A stretch of 64,000 nt of DNA from Thioalkalivibrio sulfidiphilus. Its GTDB lineage: Bacteria; Pseudomonadota; Gammaproteobacteria; Ectothiorhodospirales; Ectothiorhodospiraceae. The position numbers were made by a program, and so were the translations under genes. Positions 41,421 through 49,872 of this stretch are shown here, one piece after another. Location of the stretch: the NCBI RefSeq assembly GCF_000377945.1, contig NZ_KB898935.1:1-64000 (forward strand). The letters run 5' to 3'. Position 1 is the stretch's first letter. Every line of letters begins with the position of its first letter. The notes under the pieces were generated by a model. It did no database searches. It saw only the letters and a list, made by a program, of their open reading frames with translations, and was not told where the DNA came from.

Positions 41421-41493
41421 GCGTCCTCGGCTTGCTACGCGCACCTGACTCCAACAGGCTCCCGGGCGGGCTTGTGTCTCATTTTCAGAAAGT

Positions 41494-41507
41494 GTGACAA
41501 TCGTCAC
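41494..41507. promoter_or_regulatory. Possible operator and promoter of the PAS hybrid kinase gene
   Basis: GTGAC-AATC-GTCAC is a perfect 5-bp dyad, followed 3 bases on by TATAAG (41511-41516), a plausible -10 box. The segment lies between the MITE and the kinase start at 41537. No -35 box is obvious, so activation by a bound regulator is conceivable. Confidence 0.3.
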
Positions 41508-41536
41508 GGTTATAAGACCTCAGTGAGTTTGAGGCC

Positions 41537-43162
41537 ATGAGCGATTTTGACAACGATGTTCCTGAAAACCTGTCGCGCAAGGTCCTGAACAGCCTCGAGG
41601 ACCGCATTGCGGTCCTGGATGCCCGGGGTGAGATCATTGCGGTGAACCGCGCCTGGCGGGCGTATGGCGAGGCCCATGGCCTAAGCCCTGACCGGGGCGC
41701 CTGCGGTGGCAATTACCTGTCAGTCTGCCAGCGCGCCGCCCGGGAGGAATCGCTGGGTGCGGCGGAGGTGGCCGAAGGTCTGCAGGGGGTCATCGAAGGC
41801 AGGCTGTCCCGGTTCGAAACCCTGTATCCCTGTCACGACGGCCACGAACTGCGCTGGTTCCTGATGCGGGCCACGGCTCTGTCCCCTTGTGAAGGCGACG
41901 CCCGGGTCGTGGTCAGCCATGTGGATGTCACCGCGTCCCATCGGCTGGAACTGGACCGGGCGGCCCATGACCGGGAAAACATCCGGGTGGCGGAGCAGTT
42001 GCTGAAGGCGCGCCAGGCCGCCGAGCGCGCCAGCGAGGCCAAGACGGCGTTCATCTCCAACATGAGTCATGAGCTGCGCACCCCGCTCAATGCCATCATC
42101 GGCTTCGCGCAGCTCATGGAGCTGGATCCGCTCGGCGAGGATACCGCGGCCAGTCTCAGGGAGATCGTGCGGGCCGGCCGGCACCTGCAGGCCCTGCTGG
42201 ACGAGGCCCTGGACCTGACCCGTATCGAGCAGGGCAGGGTGGAGTTGCACTGCGAGCCGGTCAACCTGCGCACCGTGCTGCTGGAATGCTTCTCCCTGAC
42301 CGAACCCGATGCCGCCGCCCACGGCGTTAGCCTGGAGGCGCCACCCGAGGACTGCGCGTCCCTGTGGGTCACGGCGGACAGGCGGCGTCTGTGCCAGGTC
42401 CTGCTGAACCTGCTCTCCAATGGCATCAAGTACAACCGGCCCGGGGGACGGGTGGATGTCCATTGTCATCGTCACCGTGACGGCCGCGCCGAGATCATCA
42501 TCACCGATACCGGCGTCGGCATTCCCGAGGCCCGCCAGTCCGAGTTGTTTCAGGCTTTCAACCGCCTGGACCAGGAAGGCGGCTTCATCGAGGGCACCGG
42601 GCTGGGTCTGGCGATCAGCAAGCACCTGGTGGAACTGATGGGGGGCGGTATCCAGGTTACCAGCGCGCAAGGGAAGGGCAGCAGCTTCAGCCTGTTCCTG
42701 CCCCTGGCCGGCGATTCCGGCGCGGCCCTTGGCCGGGAGGCGTCGGGGCCCCGTGCGGCACTCGGGGGGCCGGCCGGCCGACGGCACAAGGTGCTGTACG
42801 TGGAGGACAATGCCGCCAACCTGCGCCTGGTGGAGGCCCTGCTATCGCGCCGGGAGGATCTGGAATTCCTGGGTGTACAGGACCCGGCCGAGTGCCTACC
42901 CCTGGCCCGGCGGGCACGGCCGGACCTGATCATGCTGGACATCAACCTGCCCGGTACCAGCGGCTATGCGCTGCTTGAGGCCCTGCGTCAGACCCCCGGA
43001 TTCGAGCGCACGCCCATCATTGCCGTCAGCGCCAATGCCATGCCCTTCGAGGTGGAGCGGGGTCTGGAGGCGGGTTTTGCCCGCTATCTGACCAAACCCC
43101 TGGACATCGGCCTGTTCATGGAGACCCTGGACGAGTTGCTCGAGGCCCCTGACGAGGGCTGA
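41537..43162 (+). CDS. PAS hybrid histidine kinase
   Basis: A 541-residue soluble protein with a PAS domain (NSLEDRIAVLDARGEIIAVNRAW), HisKA ([20 protein letters not shown]), HATPase (NLLSNGIKYN, DTGVGIP, GTGLGLAI) and a receiver (YVEDNAANL, LIMLDINLPGTSG). The kinase and receiver are closely related to those of the two preceding genes, implying local duplication. It is separated from them by the MITE and probably has its own promoter. Its predicted partner is the REC-HPt protein at 32914. Confidence 0.9.
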   Translation: MSDFDNDVPENLSRKVLNSLEDRIAVLDARGEIIAVNRAWRAYGEAHGLSPDRGACGGNYLSVCQRAAREESLGAAEVAEGLQGVIEGRLSRFETLYPCHDGHELRWFLMRATALSPCEGDARVVVSHVDVTASHRLELDRAAHDRENIRVAEQLLKARQAAERASEAKTAFISNMSHELRTPLNAIIGFAQLMELDPLGEDTAASLREIVRAGRHLQALLDEALDLTRIEQGRVELHCEPVNLRTVLLECFSLTEPDAAAHGVSLEAPPEDCASLWVTADRRRLCQVLLNLLSNGIKYNRPGGRVDVHCHRHRDGRAEIIITDTGVGIPEARQSELFQAFNRLDQEGGFIEGTGLGLAISKHLVELMGGGIQVTSAQGKGSSFSLFLPLAGDSGAALGREASGPRAALGGPAGRRHKVLYVEDNAANLRLVEALLSRREDLEFLGVQDPAECLPLARRARPDLIMLDINLPGTSGYALLEALRQTPGFERTPIIAVSANAMPFEVERGLEAGFARYLTKPLDIGLFMETLDELLEAPDEG

Positions 43163-43175
43163 CGTGGCACGTCTT

Positions 43176-43196
43176 GCCGGGCCTGCCTGGCCCGGC
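43176..43196 (+). terminator. Hairpin after the hybrid kinase gene
   Basis: GCCGGGCC (43176-43183) and GGCCCGGC (43189-43196) form a perfect 8-bp stem with a 5-base loop, 14 bases after the stop. There is only a weak T-tract, so termination may be partial. Confidence 0.5.
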
Positions 43197-43219
43197 TGTA
43201 CCCACCCGGCGGCGGGGTG

Positions 43220-43225
43220 TTACAC
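43220..43225 (+). promoter_or_regulatory. Candidate extended -10 promoter for SRP RNA
   Basis: TACACT preceded by TGT gives an extended -10 element; no good -35 is present. Transcription would start near 43232, leaving about 30 bases of leader for removal by RNase P, as known for E. coli 4.5S RNA. Confidence 0.4.
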
Positions 43226-43262
43226 TGCGCCCCCGCTCGTTGACCGGTCCAGGCCGGTTGAC

Positions 43263-43390
43263 TTGCAACCCTTCAATGGTGACCCGCATCGGTCCCCTCG
43301 CGACAATAAGCTGTGAACCCCGCCAGGCCCGGAAGGGAGCAACGGTAACAGTGGACTTGGGCGCCGGGGTGTGGCTGGTGCGGGTTGCCA
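43263..43390 (+). ncRNA. ffs: Signal recognition particle RNA (4.5S, small bacterial type)
   Basis: The conserved apical domain is present: CCAGGCCCGGAAGGGAGCAA in the asymmetric and GGAA-loop region, and GGACTTGGGCGCCGGGGT on the other side. The ends pair as GCAACCC (43265-43271) with GGGTTGC (43382-43388). The position directly before dnaX is the usual one in gammaproteobacteria. The exact ends are estimated from base pairing. Confidence 0.88.
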
Positions 43391-43399
43391 CCTTTAAGG

Positions 43400-43552
43400 G
43401 CAGTGGCAAGTCTCAAGTGGCTAGTGGCAAGGAAAGTCAACCGACTTTCTCCCTCCCCCTCATGGGGGAGGGCCGGGGTGAGGGTGGTTTTCCTTGCCAC
43501 TTGCCACTTGCCACTTGCCACTTGCCACTTGCCACTTGCCACTTGCCACTGC
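43400..43552. repeat. Heptamer inverted array 2 (GGCAAGT / ACTTGCC units)
   Basis: The right arm (43492-43552) has eight head-to-tail ACTTGCC units. The left arm (43400-43432) is a shorter, more degenerate complement (GCAGTGGCAAGTCTCAAGTG, then GCTAGTGGCAAGG). Between them lies a further palindromic repeat (CTCCCTCCCCCTCATGGGGG). The array fills the space between SRP RNA and dnaX. Confidence 0.85.
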
Positions 43553-43640
43553 ATTCATCGCCACTGTTCCATTGAGCCAAGGTGTGCCGCCTGCGGTATC
43601 ATGGTCCTCCCATGCCTACCCAGAACACGTAGCATCCCAA

Positions 43641-45314
43641 ATGTCTTATCAGGTTCTTGCCCGCAAATGGCGTCCGCGCAGTTTCGAGGAGATGGTGGGC
43701 CAGCCCCATGTGGTGCGCGCCCTCTCCAATGCCCTGCGCGACCAGCGTCTGCACCATGCCTACCTGTTCACCGGGACCCGGGGCGTGGGCAAGACCACCG
43801 TGGCCCGGGTGCTGGCCAAGTGCCTGAACTGCGAAACGGGCGTGACCGCCACACCCTGCGGCCAGTGCAGCGCCTGCCGTGAGATCGACGAGGGGCGCTT
43901 CATCGACCTGATCGAGGTGGATGCCGCCTCCCGCACTAAGGTGGAGGACACCCGCGAACTGCTGGACAACGTCCAGTACGCGCCCACCCGGGGCCGCTAC
44001 AAGGTGTACCTCATCGACGAGGTGCACATGCTCTCCACCCACAGTTTCAACGCGCTGCTCAAGACCCTGGAAGAGCCGCCGCCCCACGTGAAGTTCCTGC
44101 TGGCCACCACAGACCCGCAGAAGCTGCCCGTGACCATCCTCTCCCGCTGCCTGCAATTCAGCCTCAAGGCCATGCCCGCGGACATGGTGGGCGCGCACCT
44201 GAGGAAGGTGCTGGAGCAGGAGGGGGTTGATTTCGACCCGCCGGCCATCCTGCGCCTGGCCCGGGCCGCCTCGGGCAGCATGCGCGATGCCCTGAGCCTG
44301 CTAGACCAGGCCATCGCCTACGGCAGCGGCGCCCTGCGTGACGACGACGTGCGCGAGATGCTCGGCGCCATCTCCCAGGATCACCTGGAGCGCATGCTCC
44401 AGGCCCTGGCGGCCGGTGACGGCCCCGCCCTGATGGGGGCCGTGGACGACCTGGCCCAGCGGGCCCCGGACTACAACGCGGTGCTGGGAGAACTGGTCTC
44501 CCTGCTGCACCAGGTGGCCCTGGCCCAGCAGGTCCCCGAGGCCCTGGACGAGGGGGCGGTGGATGTGGCGGCGGTGCAGGCCCTGGCCCGGAGCCTGGCC
44601 CCGGAGGACGTGCAGCTCTATTACCAAATCGCCCTGCTGGCCCGTCGCGACCTTCCCCTGGCCCCGGATCCCCGGGCGGGCTTTGAGATGGCCCTGCTGC
44701 GCATGCTGGCCTTCCGGCCGGCGGGCGCCGGGGAGACCACGGCAGCTTCGTCCGTGCGCAGCCGGCCAGCGCCGGCACCCCGTAACGAGACCCAGGCACG
44801 GGCACCGGTCGAGCCCGCGCGCAGCGCGACGACACCGGAGCCGGCACCTGCGGTGCGCGAACCCCGAGTGCCCGAATCCATAGCCTCTCGACCGGCCCCG
44901 ACCCCGGCCTCGACCCCGGCCTCGACGACGGCCCCCGGTGGGCTCGACTGGGTGGCCACGGTGGCGGCCATGGGGCTGGGCGGCCCGGTTTTGAACCTGG
45001 CCAACCACTGCGCCGTGGGCCGCTACCAAGATGGCGAGCTGGTGCTGAGCCTGGCCGCCCGGCACGAGACCCTGAAATCCGCAAACAGCGAACGGCGCCT
45101 GATCGAGGCGGTCAGACAGTATCTGGGTGAAGACCTCAAGGTACGCATCGAGATCGGCGAGCCCACGGCGGAGACCCCGGCACAATCCCAGGTACGCGCC
45201 TCGGAGGAACGTCAGCGGGCGGCGGAGGCGGCGGTGGCCGGCGATGAACTGACCGCCCGTCTGGGCGAGGTCTTCGGTGCCCAGGTGGTGCCGGGCTCCG
45301 TGAAACCCGTGTGA
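43641..45314 (+). CDS. dnaX: DNA polymerase III tau/gamma subunit DnaX
   Basis: A 557-residue clamp-loader ATPase: [21 protein letters not shown] at the start, Walker [10 protein letters not shown], zinc-binding cysteines in [28 protein letters not shown], and the sensor SRC. An Ala/Pro-rich linker (about 375-445) leads to a C-terminal tau domain. I see no A-rich slippery sequence of the E. coli type, so a frameshift gamma form is not supported here. The ATG at 43641 gives the family start; upstream codons lie in the heptamer array. It heads the dnaX-ybaB-recR operon. Confidence 0.95.
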   Translation: MSYQVLARKWRPRSFEEMVGQPHVVRALSNALRDQRLHHAYLFTGTRGVGKTTVARVLAKCLNCETGVTATPCGQCSACREIDEGRFIDLIEVDAASRTKVEDTRELLDNVQYAPTRGRYKVYLIDEVHMLSTHSFNALLKTLEEPPPHVKFLLATTDPQKLPVTILSRCLQFSLKAMPADMVGAHLRKVLEQEGVDFDPPAILRLARAASGSMRDALSLLDQAIAYGSGALRDDDVREMLGAISQDHLERMLQALAAGDGPALMGAVDDLAQRAPDYNAVLGELVSLLHQVALAQQVPEALDEGAVDVAAVQALARSLAPEDVQLYYQIALLARRDLPLAPDPRAGFEMALLRMLAFRPAGAGETTAASSVRSRPAPAPRNETQARAPVEPARSATTPEPAPAVREPRVPESIASRPAPTPASTPASTTAPGGLDWVATVAAMGLGGPVLNLANHCAVGRYQDGELVLSLAARHETLKSANSERRLIEAVRQYLGEDLKVRIEIGEPTAETPAQSQVRASEERQRAAEAAVAGDELTARLGEVFGAQVVPGSVKPV

Positions 45315-45391
45315 GCCCCGAACTCGGGGCGGCAGGCGAGAGGCCTTGCCGCCATACAACGAACAACCCCAGCAAGACAGGTGATGAGATG

Positions 45392-45715
45392 ATGAAAGGT
45401 GGACTTGGCAACCTGATGAAGCAGGCCCAGAAGATGCAGGAGCAGATGGCCCGCGCCCAGCAGGAGCTGGCCAACATGGAGGTGACCGGGCAGTCCGGCG
45501 GCGGTCTGGTAAGCGTGGTGATGACCGGCAAGCACGAGGTGCGCCGGGTGGCCATCGATCCGAGCTTGTTGGCGGACGACAAGGACATGCTGGAAGACCT
45601 GGTGGCCGCGGCCATCAACGATGCCGTGCACCGCGTCGAGGAGACCACCAAGGAACGCATGGCGGGCCTGACCGCGGGCATGAGCTTGCCCCCGGGTTTC
45701 AAGCTGCCGTTCTAG
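45392..45715 (+). CDS. ybaB: YbaB/EbfC nucleoid-associated protein
   Basis: A 107-residue protein with the [19 protein letters not shown] opening and a Gly-rich turn ([14 protein letters not shown]). The dimer binds DNA and the gene always lies between dnaX and recR. The second of two adjacent ATGs (45392) was chosen because AGGTGA lies 7 bases upstream. Confidence 0.93.
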   Translation: MKGGLGNLMKQAQKMQEQMARAQQELANMEVTGQSGGGLVSVVMTGKHEVRRVAIDPSLLADDKDMLEDLVAAAINDAVHRVEETTKERMAGLTAGMSLPPGFKLPF

Positions 45716-45722
45716 TCGCTGC

Positions 45723-46316
45723 GTGAAGTCCTCGCTGCTGGATGAACTGATCGACGCCCTGCGCTGCCTGCCGGGCGTGGGGCCCAAGTCCGCCCAGCGC
45801 ATGGCGCTGCACCTGCTGGAGCGGGACCGCCCCGGCGGCGAGCGCCTTGCCGCCGTGTTGCAGGATGCCATGGCGCGCATCGGCCACTGCAAGGTGTGCC
45901 GTACACTCACGGAACACGAACTCTGCCGGGTCTGTGCCGATCCCGGGCGCCAGCGGGATGTTTTGTGCGTGGTGGAGACACCCGCCGATGTGCTGGCGGT
46001 GGAGCAGGCCACGGGATTCCGCGGCCAGTACCACGTGCTGCTGGGGCATCTCTCGCCCCTGGACGGGATCGGCCCCGAGGAACTGGGCCTGGACCGGCTC
46101 GAGGCCCGCCTGGACGAGGGCGAGATCCGCGAGGTGATCCTGGCCACCAGCACCACTGCCGAGGGCGAGGTCACCGCCCACTACATCGGCGAGCTGGCCC
46201 GGGCCCGGGGCATCCGCAGCACCCGTATCGCCCACGGCGTGCCCCTGGGCGGAGAGCTGGAATACGTGGACCGCGGCACCCTGTCCCACGCCTTCGAGGG
46301 CAGGCGCGAATATTGA
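45723..46316 (+). CDS. recR: Recombination mediator RecR
   Basis: A 197-residue protein with the helix-hairpin-helix ([20 protein letters not shown]), a four-Cys zinc finger (CKVC ... CRVC), a Toprim domain ([12 protein letters not shown]) and a C-terminal [12 protein letters not shown]. It works with RecO, encoded at 62.2 kb, to load RecA at gaps. The start is GTG at 45723, 7 bases after ybaB ends. Confidence 0.95.
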   Translation: MKSSLLDELIDALRCLPGVGPKSAQRMALHLLERDRPGGERLAAVLQDAMARIGHCKVCRTLTEHELCRVCADPGRQRDVLCVVETPADVLAVEQATGFRGQYHVLLGHLSPLDGIGPEELGLDRLEARLDEGEIREVILATSTTAEGEVTAHYIGELARARGIRSTRIAHGVPLGGELEYVDRGTLSHAFEGRREY

Positions 46317-46325
46317 TTAAAGCGC

Positions 46326-46398
46326 AGAGACAAGAGACAAGATACAAGAGGCAAGTGGGAGGTCTTTCTTGTATCTTGCCTCTTGGATCTTGTCTCTA
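46326..46398. repeat. Heptamer inverted array 3 (GAGACAA / GATACAA / GAGGCAA units)
   Basis: Left arm units (46326-46355) are GAGACAA, GAGACAA, GATACAA and GAGGCAA. The right arm (46369-46398) reads, on the other strand, GAGACAA, GATCCAA, GAGGCAA and GATACAA. The order of variants differs between arms, so pairing is imperfect. The array ends directly at the AGGAG ribosome-binding site of hinT and could hide it in a hairpin. Confidence 0.8.
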
Positions 46399-46409
46399 GG
46401 AGTCATGCA

Positions 46410-46754
46410 ATGACGACCTGTATCTTCTGCAAGATTGCCAATGGTGATATCCCTGCCGAGATCGTCTACCAGGACGACCAGGTGCTGGCCTTCCGGGATC
46501 TCAATCCCCAGGCGCCTCTGCACGTGCTGGTGATTCCCCGCAAGCACATCGCCACCATCAATGACCTGACCCCCGAGGACGAGGCCCTGGTGGGCCGAAT
46601 GTACCTGGCGGCGCGTCAGGTGGCCGAGGAGGCCGGTTTGGCGACGCGCGGCTATCGTACCGTGATGAACTGCAACTCCGAGGCGGGTCAGAGTGTCTAT
46701 CATTTACACTTACATGTGTTGGGTGGCCGCTCCATGCAGTGGCCGCCGGGCTGA
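46410..46754 (+). CDS. hinT: HinT-type histidine triad purine phosphoramidase
   Basis: A 114-residue protein with the CIFCKIANGDIPAEIVYQDD opening, the helix LNPQAPLHVLVIPRKHI and the triad HLHLHVLGGR. HinT hydrolyses adenosine phosphoramidates and lysyl-AMP. The ATG at 46410 follows AGGAG by 7 bases. It is distinct from the more divergent HIT protein at 3057. Confidence 0.93.
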   Translation: MTTCIFCKIANGDIPAEIVYQDDQVLAFRDLNPQAPLHVLVIPRKHIATINDLTPEDEALVGRMYLAARQVAEEAGLATRGYRTVMNCNSEAGQSVYHLHLHVLGGRSMQWPPG

Positions 46755-46836
46755 GGCCGACGGGATAACGGCGAAAGGATACGGCGTAACCCGAGGCGCG
46801 ACCGGCAGGGGGAAACCCCGAGGGGAGGGCTGAACA

Positions 46837-47631
46837 ATGAACAAGGCACGCATCTGTACCTGGGCCATGCTGGCCGGTGTCCTATGGGGTACGGCGGTCA
46901 TGGCCGAACCTGAATCCACCGGCTACCAGGCGGGTGTGTTCCTCGAGACCTATCCCGACCGCTGGCAACTGACCGGCCGTCATCACGATCCCCTGCTGAC
47001 CACGCCCACCAGCCGGACCATCCTCAACGCCCAGCTGGACAACTTCCTGCGTGGTGATGCCGGCTACCTGTTCGGGGTCGATGGCCGCATGCAGTGGGCC
47101 AAGGCAGACCCGCTGAGCGAATTGCCCGTGCATCAGGATGCGGATTTGCGCAGCCTGCAGTTCCAGGCTCTGGGCGGCTACCGTTTCGGGGCCCATGGCG
47201 ATCCGGTGCGCTACGACCTGCGCATGGGTCTCGGTTACCAGGGTTGGAGCCGGGAGGCACTGCCCGGCAGCGGCCTGGCCGACGAGGATCTGGGCTTGCT
47301 GTACACCCAGTTCTCCGGCGGTCCCCGCTTCGCCAGCGGCGGCTGGCAGGGTTTCCTGGAACTGGGTGTGCGCATGCCCGTCTCGCTCACGGACTCCGGC
47401 ATGTACGGCCGGGCGGATCCCGCTGAGGCCAATGGCCTGCGCAGCTCCGGTTTCATCAGCTTCCAGAATCAGTTCCAGCTGGGCGACAGCAGCGCCCTGC
47501 GCCTCGATCTCTACTACGACAGCCAGCGCTACGGCCTGCCCAACGCCCGGGGCAGCGATCTGTATGGAGATGACGCCTTCAACGCCCGGGATCGCGACGT
47601 GTTCGGGGTGGAGATGGGGGTGAGGTTCTGA
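46837..47631 (+). CDS. Putative outer-membrane beta-barrel protein
   Basis: A 264-residue protein with a signal peptide (basic MNKAR, hydrophobic run, cleavage near VMA-EPE). The mature part alternates short polar turns with amphipathic strands rich in Gly, Tyr and Leu, and ends in MGVRF, the C-terminal Phe signature for BAM-mediated assembly. I recognise no named family; the size suggests 8-10 strands. It has its own GGGGAGG ribosome-binding site and is followed by a strong inverted array. Confidence 0.65.
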   Translation: MNKARICTWAMLAGVLWGTAVMAEPESTGYQAGVFLETYPDRWQLTGRHHDPLLTTPTSRTILNAQLDNFLRGDAGYLFGVDGRMQWAKADPLSELPVHQDADLRSLQFQALGGYRFGAHGDPVRYDLRMGLGYQGWSREALPGSGLADEDLGLLYTQFSGGPRFASGGWQGFLELGVRMPVSLTDSGMYGRADPAEANGLRSSGFISFQNQFQLGDSSALRLDLYYDSQRYGLPNARGSDLYGDDAFNARDRDVFGVEMGVRF

Positions 47632-47638
47632 GGGGGGG

Positions 47639-47740
47639 ATTCAAGATTCAAGATTCAAAATTCAAAATTCAAGATTCAAAGGGGTGAAGCGAAGTACCTT
47701 TGAATTTTGAATTTTGAATTTTGAATCTTGAATCTTGAAT
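47639..47740. repeat. Heptamer inverted array 4 (ATTCAAR units, 44-bp hairpin)
   Basis: The left arm (47639-47682) has six ATTCAAG/ATTCAAA units plus GG; the right arm (47697-47740) is its reverse complement with a single mismatch over 44 bp. The loop is 14 bases. The order of G and A variants is mirrored between arms at five of six units. It fills the junction of two convergent genes and directly abuts the rsgA stop. Confidence 0.92.
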
Positions 47741-48610
47741 TTATTTCTTCATCGCCAGATAACTGCCGTAGCGCTCGCCACTGATTTCTCCCGCTTCGAC
47801 CGCCGCCTTGATGGCGCAGCCGGGTTCCCGGTCGTGGTTGCAGTTGTGGAAGCGGCACTGACCCAGGTAGGGCCGGAACTCCACGAAGCCCCGGGCCAGT
47901 GCCTCGGCGGGCAGGGGCGGGGGGGTGAAGTCCCGCACGCCCGGCGAGTCGATCAGATCACCTCCGCCCGGCAGGTGATAGAGGCTCGCGGCCGTGGTGG
48001 TGTGGCGGCCTTCTCCGGTGGCTTCCGAGACCTCCCCGATGCGCAGACTTTCCCCGGGCAACAGGGCCTGGATCAGGGATGACTTGCCCACGCCCGACTG
48101 TCCCACCAGGATGCTGGTCCTGTCCTTGAGCTCCCCACGCAGATCATCGAGTCCCAGGCCGGCACTGGCGCTGGTGTGCAGCACCGGGTAACCCAGTTGC
48201 CGATAGCGTTCTTCCATCCCGGGTTGCGGGTCCGAGGGATCCGGTTCCAGGTCGGCCTTGTTGAGCACCAGCAGTGCCCGGGCATCCAGGTGTTCGATGG
48301 CGACCAGGTAGCGGTCCACCAGGGGCCACTGGGGCGGCGGGGGGCGGGCGATGACCACGACTACCTGATCCAGATTGGCGGCCACGGGCCGGGTCTGGCC
48401 CCGGGGGTCCAGGCGTTGCAGGAGGTTGTGCCGGGGCAGGATGGCGGTGACCACGTCATTGCCCGAGTCGCTGGGACTCCATTCCACCCGGTCGCCGCAC
48501 ACCGCGTCCTGCAAGCGGCGACGGCTGGTGCAGCGTCGGCGCTGGCCCGTCTCGTCCTCGATCACCAGCTCCGCGCCGAAGCGGGTGACCACCCGTCCCG
48601 TGTGAGTCAC
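47741..48610 (-). CDS. rsgA: Ribosome small-subunit biogenesis GTPase RsgA
   Basis: A 289-residue circularly permuted GTPase: an N-terminal OB fold, then G4 (LNKADLEP), G1 (GQSGVGKSSLI), G3 (DSPGVRDF) and a C-terminal zinc site (CRFHNCNHDREPGC). It checks maturation of the 30S decoding centre. The start is GTG at 48610 with GGGA upstream on the coding strand. Confidence 0.95.
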   Translation of the reverse strand: MTHTGRVVTRFGAELVIEDETGQRRRCTSRRRLQDAVCGDRVEWSPSDSGNDVVTAILPRHNLLQRLDPRGQTRPVAANLDQVVVVIARPPPPQWPLVDRYLVAIEHLDARALLVLNKADLEPDPSDPQPGMEERYRQLGYPVLHTSASAGLGLDDLRGELKDRTSILVGQSGVGKSSLIQALLPGESLRIGEVSEATGEGRHTTTAASLYHLPGGGDLIDSPGVRDFTPPPLPAEALARGFVEFRPYLGQCRFHNCNHDREPGCAIKAAVEAGEISGERYGSYLAMKK

Positions 48611-48676
48611 GCGTGATCCGGTCCCTGGGTCTGAAGGGTTTGGAGGGTGTCGGGACGGATCACGGGCTTGGCAGGC

Positions 48677-48979
48677 TCAGAATCTGTAGAAGTTGCTGTT
48701 GAGGTATTCCACCACGGCCATCACGTCCTCATCAAACCAGCGCAGGCCCAGGGTGCTCTCGCAGCGCCGAACCTGGGCGATGAGCTGATCCCGGGAGCCC
48801 ACCATGCGGTTGGGGCGGGTGTACAGGGCCGTGCCGTTGCCGCCCACCATGCTGGTGTGGCAGCTGACGCAGTTGGCGGCATGCAGTTGCTGGCCGCGCT
48901 TGACGTCGGCCTGGGCCGTGGCGCCGAACAGCAGGGCCAGGATGGCGATCACGGCGGTGAGGGTGAGGGTCGGTTTCAT
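48677..48979 (-). CDS. Small periplasmic c-type cytochrome
   Basis: A 100-residue protein with a signal peptide (MKPTLTLTAVIAILALLFGA) and one haem-binding site CVSCH (about residues 36-40). The Met ligand is probably in TRPNRMVGS. It resembles the monohaem cytochromes often found beside rsgA and orn in gammaproteobacteria. Its electron partners are not evident. The ATG at 48979 has a near-perfect AGGAGGA upstream. Confidence 0.88.
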   Translation of the reverse strand: MKPTLTLTAVIAILALLFGATAQADVKRGQQLHAANCVSCHTSMVGGNGTALYTRPNRMVGSRDQLIAQVRRCESTLGLRWFDEDVMAVVEYLNSNFYRF

Positions 48980-49165
48980 GGGTGGGTCCTCCTGGAAGCG
49001 CGTGCAGCCTGCTGACACAGGCACAAATCTTAGTGTAAGACTAGGGCATTGCCGGTGCCGAGTACACAGCCCAATGCTCTCGGTCCCGTGCCGCCCCGCC
49101 TCGAACACCCCCGGGGGATGCGTGTACACTGCCTCCCGAAGCCATATGCTGCACAAAGGACGTCC

Positions 49166-49711
49166 ATGAATCCCAATCCCGACAACCTGGCCTGGATCGA
49201 TCTGGAGATGACCGGTCTGGACACGGACAACGACTACATCATCGAGATCGCCACCCTGGTCACTGACAAGGACCTGAATATCCTGGCCGAGGGCCCGGTG
49301 ATCGCCGTGCATCAGAGCGATGCGATCCTGGCGCGCATGGACGACTGGAATCGGGATACCCACGGCCGCTCCGGGCTCATCGACCGGGTCAGGATGAGTC
49401 TCCATACGGAGATCGAAGCGGAGCAGGAGACTCTGCGTTTCCTGGAAAAATACATCCCCCGTCGCGGCTCACCCATGTGCGGCAACAGCATCTGCCAGGA
49501 CCGCCGTTTTCTGGCCCGCTGCATGCCGGACCTGGAGGCCTTCTTCCACTACCGCAACCTGGACGTGAGCACCCTCAAGGAACTGGCACGGCGCTGGGCG
49601 CCGGGTGTGGCCAATGCCTTCACCAAAGAATCCAATCACCAGGCCCTGGACGACATCCGCGCCTCGGTGCAGGAACTGCGGCATTACCGGGAACACTTTA
49701 TTAAGGTGTGA
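49166..49711 (+). CDS. orn: Oligoribonuclease
   Basis: A 181-residue DEDDh exonuclease with [32 protein letters not shown] and HQALDDI holding the catalytic acids and His. It degrades 2-5-mer RNAs, including pGpG from cyclic di-GMP breakdown, which is relevant given the GGDEF/HD-GYP genes at 8-15 kb. The ATG at 49166 follows AAAGGA. Confidence 0.96.
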   Translation: MNPNPDNLAWIDLEMTGLDTDNDYIIEIATLVTDKDLNILAEGPVIAVHQSDAILARMDDWNRDTHGRSGLIDRVRMSLHTEIEAEQETLRFLEKYIPRRGSPMCGNSICQDRRFLARCMPDLEAFFHYRNLDVSTLKELARRWAPGVANAFTKESNHQALDDIRASVQELRHYREHFIKV

Positions 49712-49738
49712 AGTGGGAATTGGGAAGTGGGAATGAAA
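49711..49738 (+). repeat. Short heptamer run (AAGTGGG / AATTGGG)
   Basis: Three 7-bp units, AAGTGGG, AATTGGG and AAGTGGG, lie just after the orn stop. There is no inverted partner. It looks like a minimal or decayed member of the heptamer family found elsewhere in the window. Confidence 0.5.
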
Positions 49739-49744
49739 GGCAAG

Positions 49745-49769
49745 AAGGCGAGCTTGGCTCGCCTTTTTT
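49745..49769 (+). terminator. Rho-independent terminator of orn
   Basis: AAGGCGAGC and GCTCGCCTT form a 9-bp stem with a TTG loop, followed by a run of T. Confidence 0.92.
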
Positions 49770-49787
49770 GTCAGCGTAGCCCCGGTG

Positions 49788-49856
49788 GTAGGTCGGGCTT
49801 TAGCCCGACAGCACGGCTTCGACCGGACACCGCTGTCGGGCTAAAGCCCGACCTAC
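49788..49856. repeat. REP-like inverted repeat pair (copy 2)
   Basis: Arms 49788-49812 and 49832-49856 are perfect 25-bp inverted copies around a 19-bp spacer, with the core GTCGGGCTTTAGCCCGAC. The family is the same as at 271-335. It lies between two convergent genes. Confidence 0.85.
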
Positions 49857-49872
49857 GCCTACGGGACAGGTG

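Noticed and set aside
43641-45314. Programmed frameshift in dnaX giving a gamma subunit
   Set aside because: I found no A-rich slippery heptanucleotide in the GC-rich linker region, so a frameshift is not supported.
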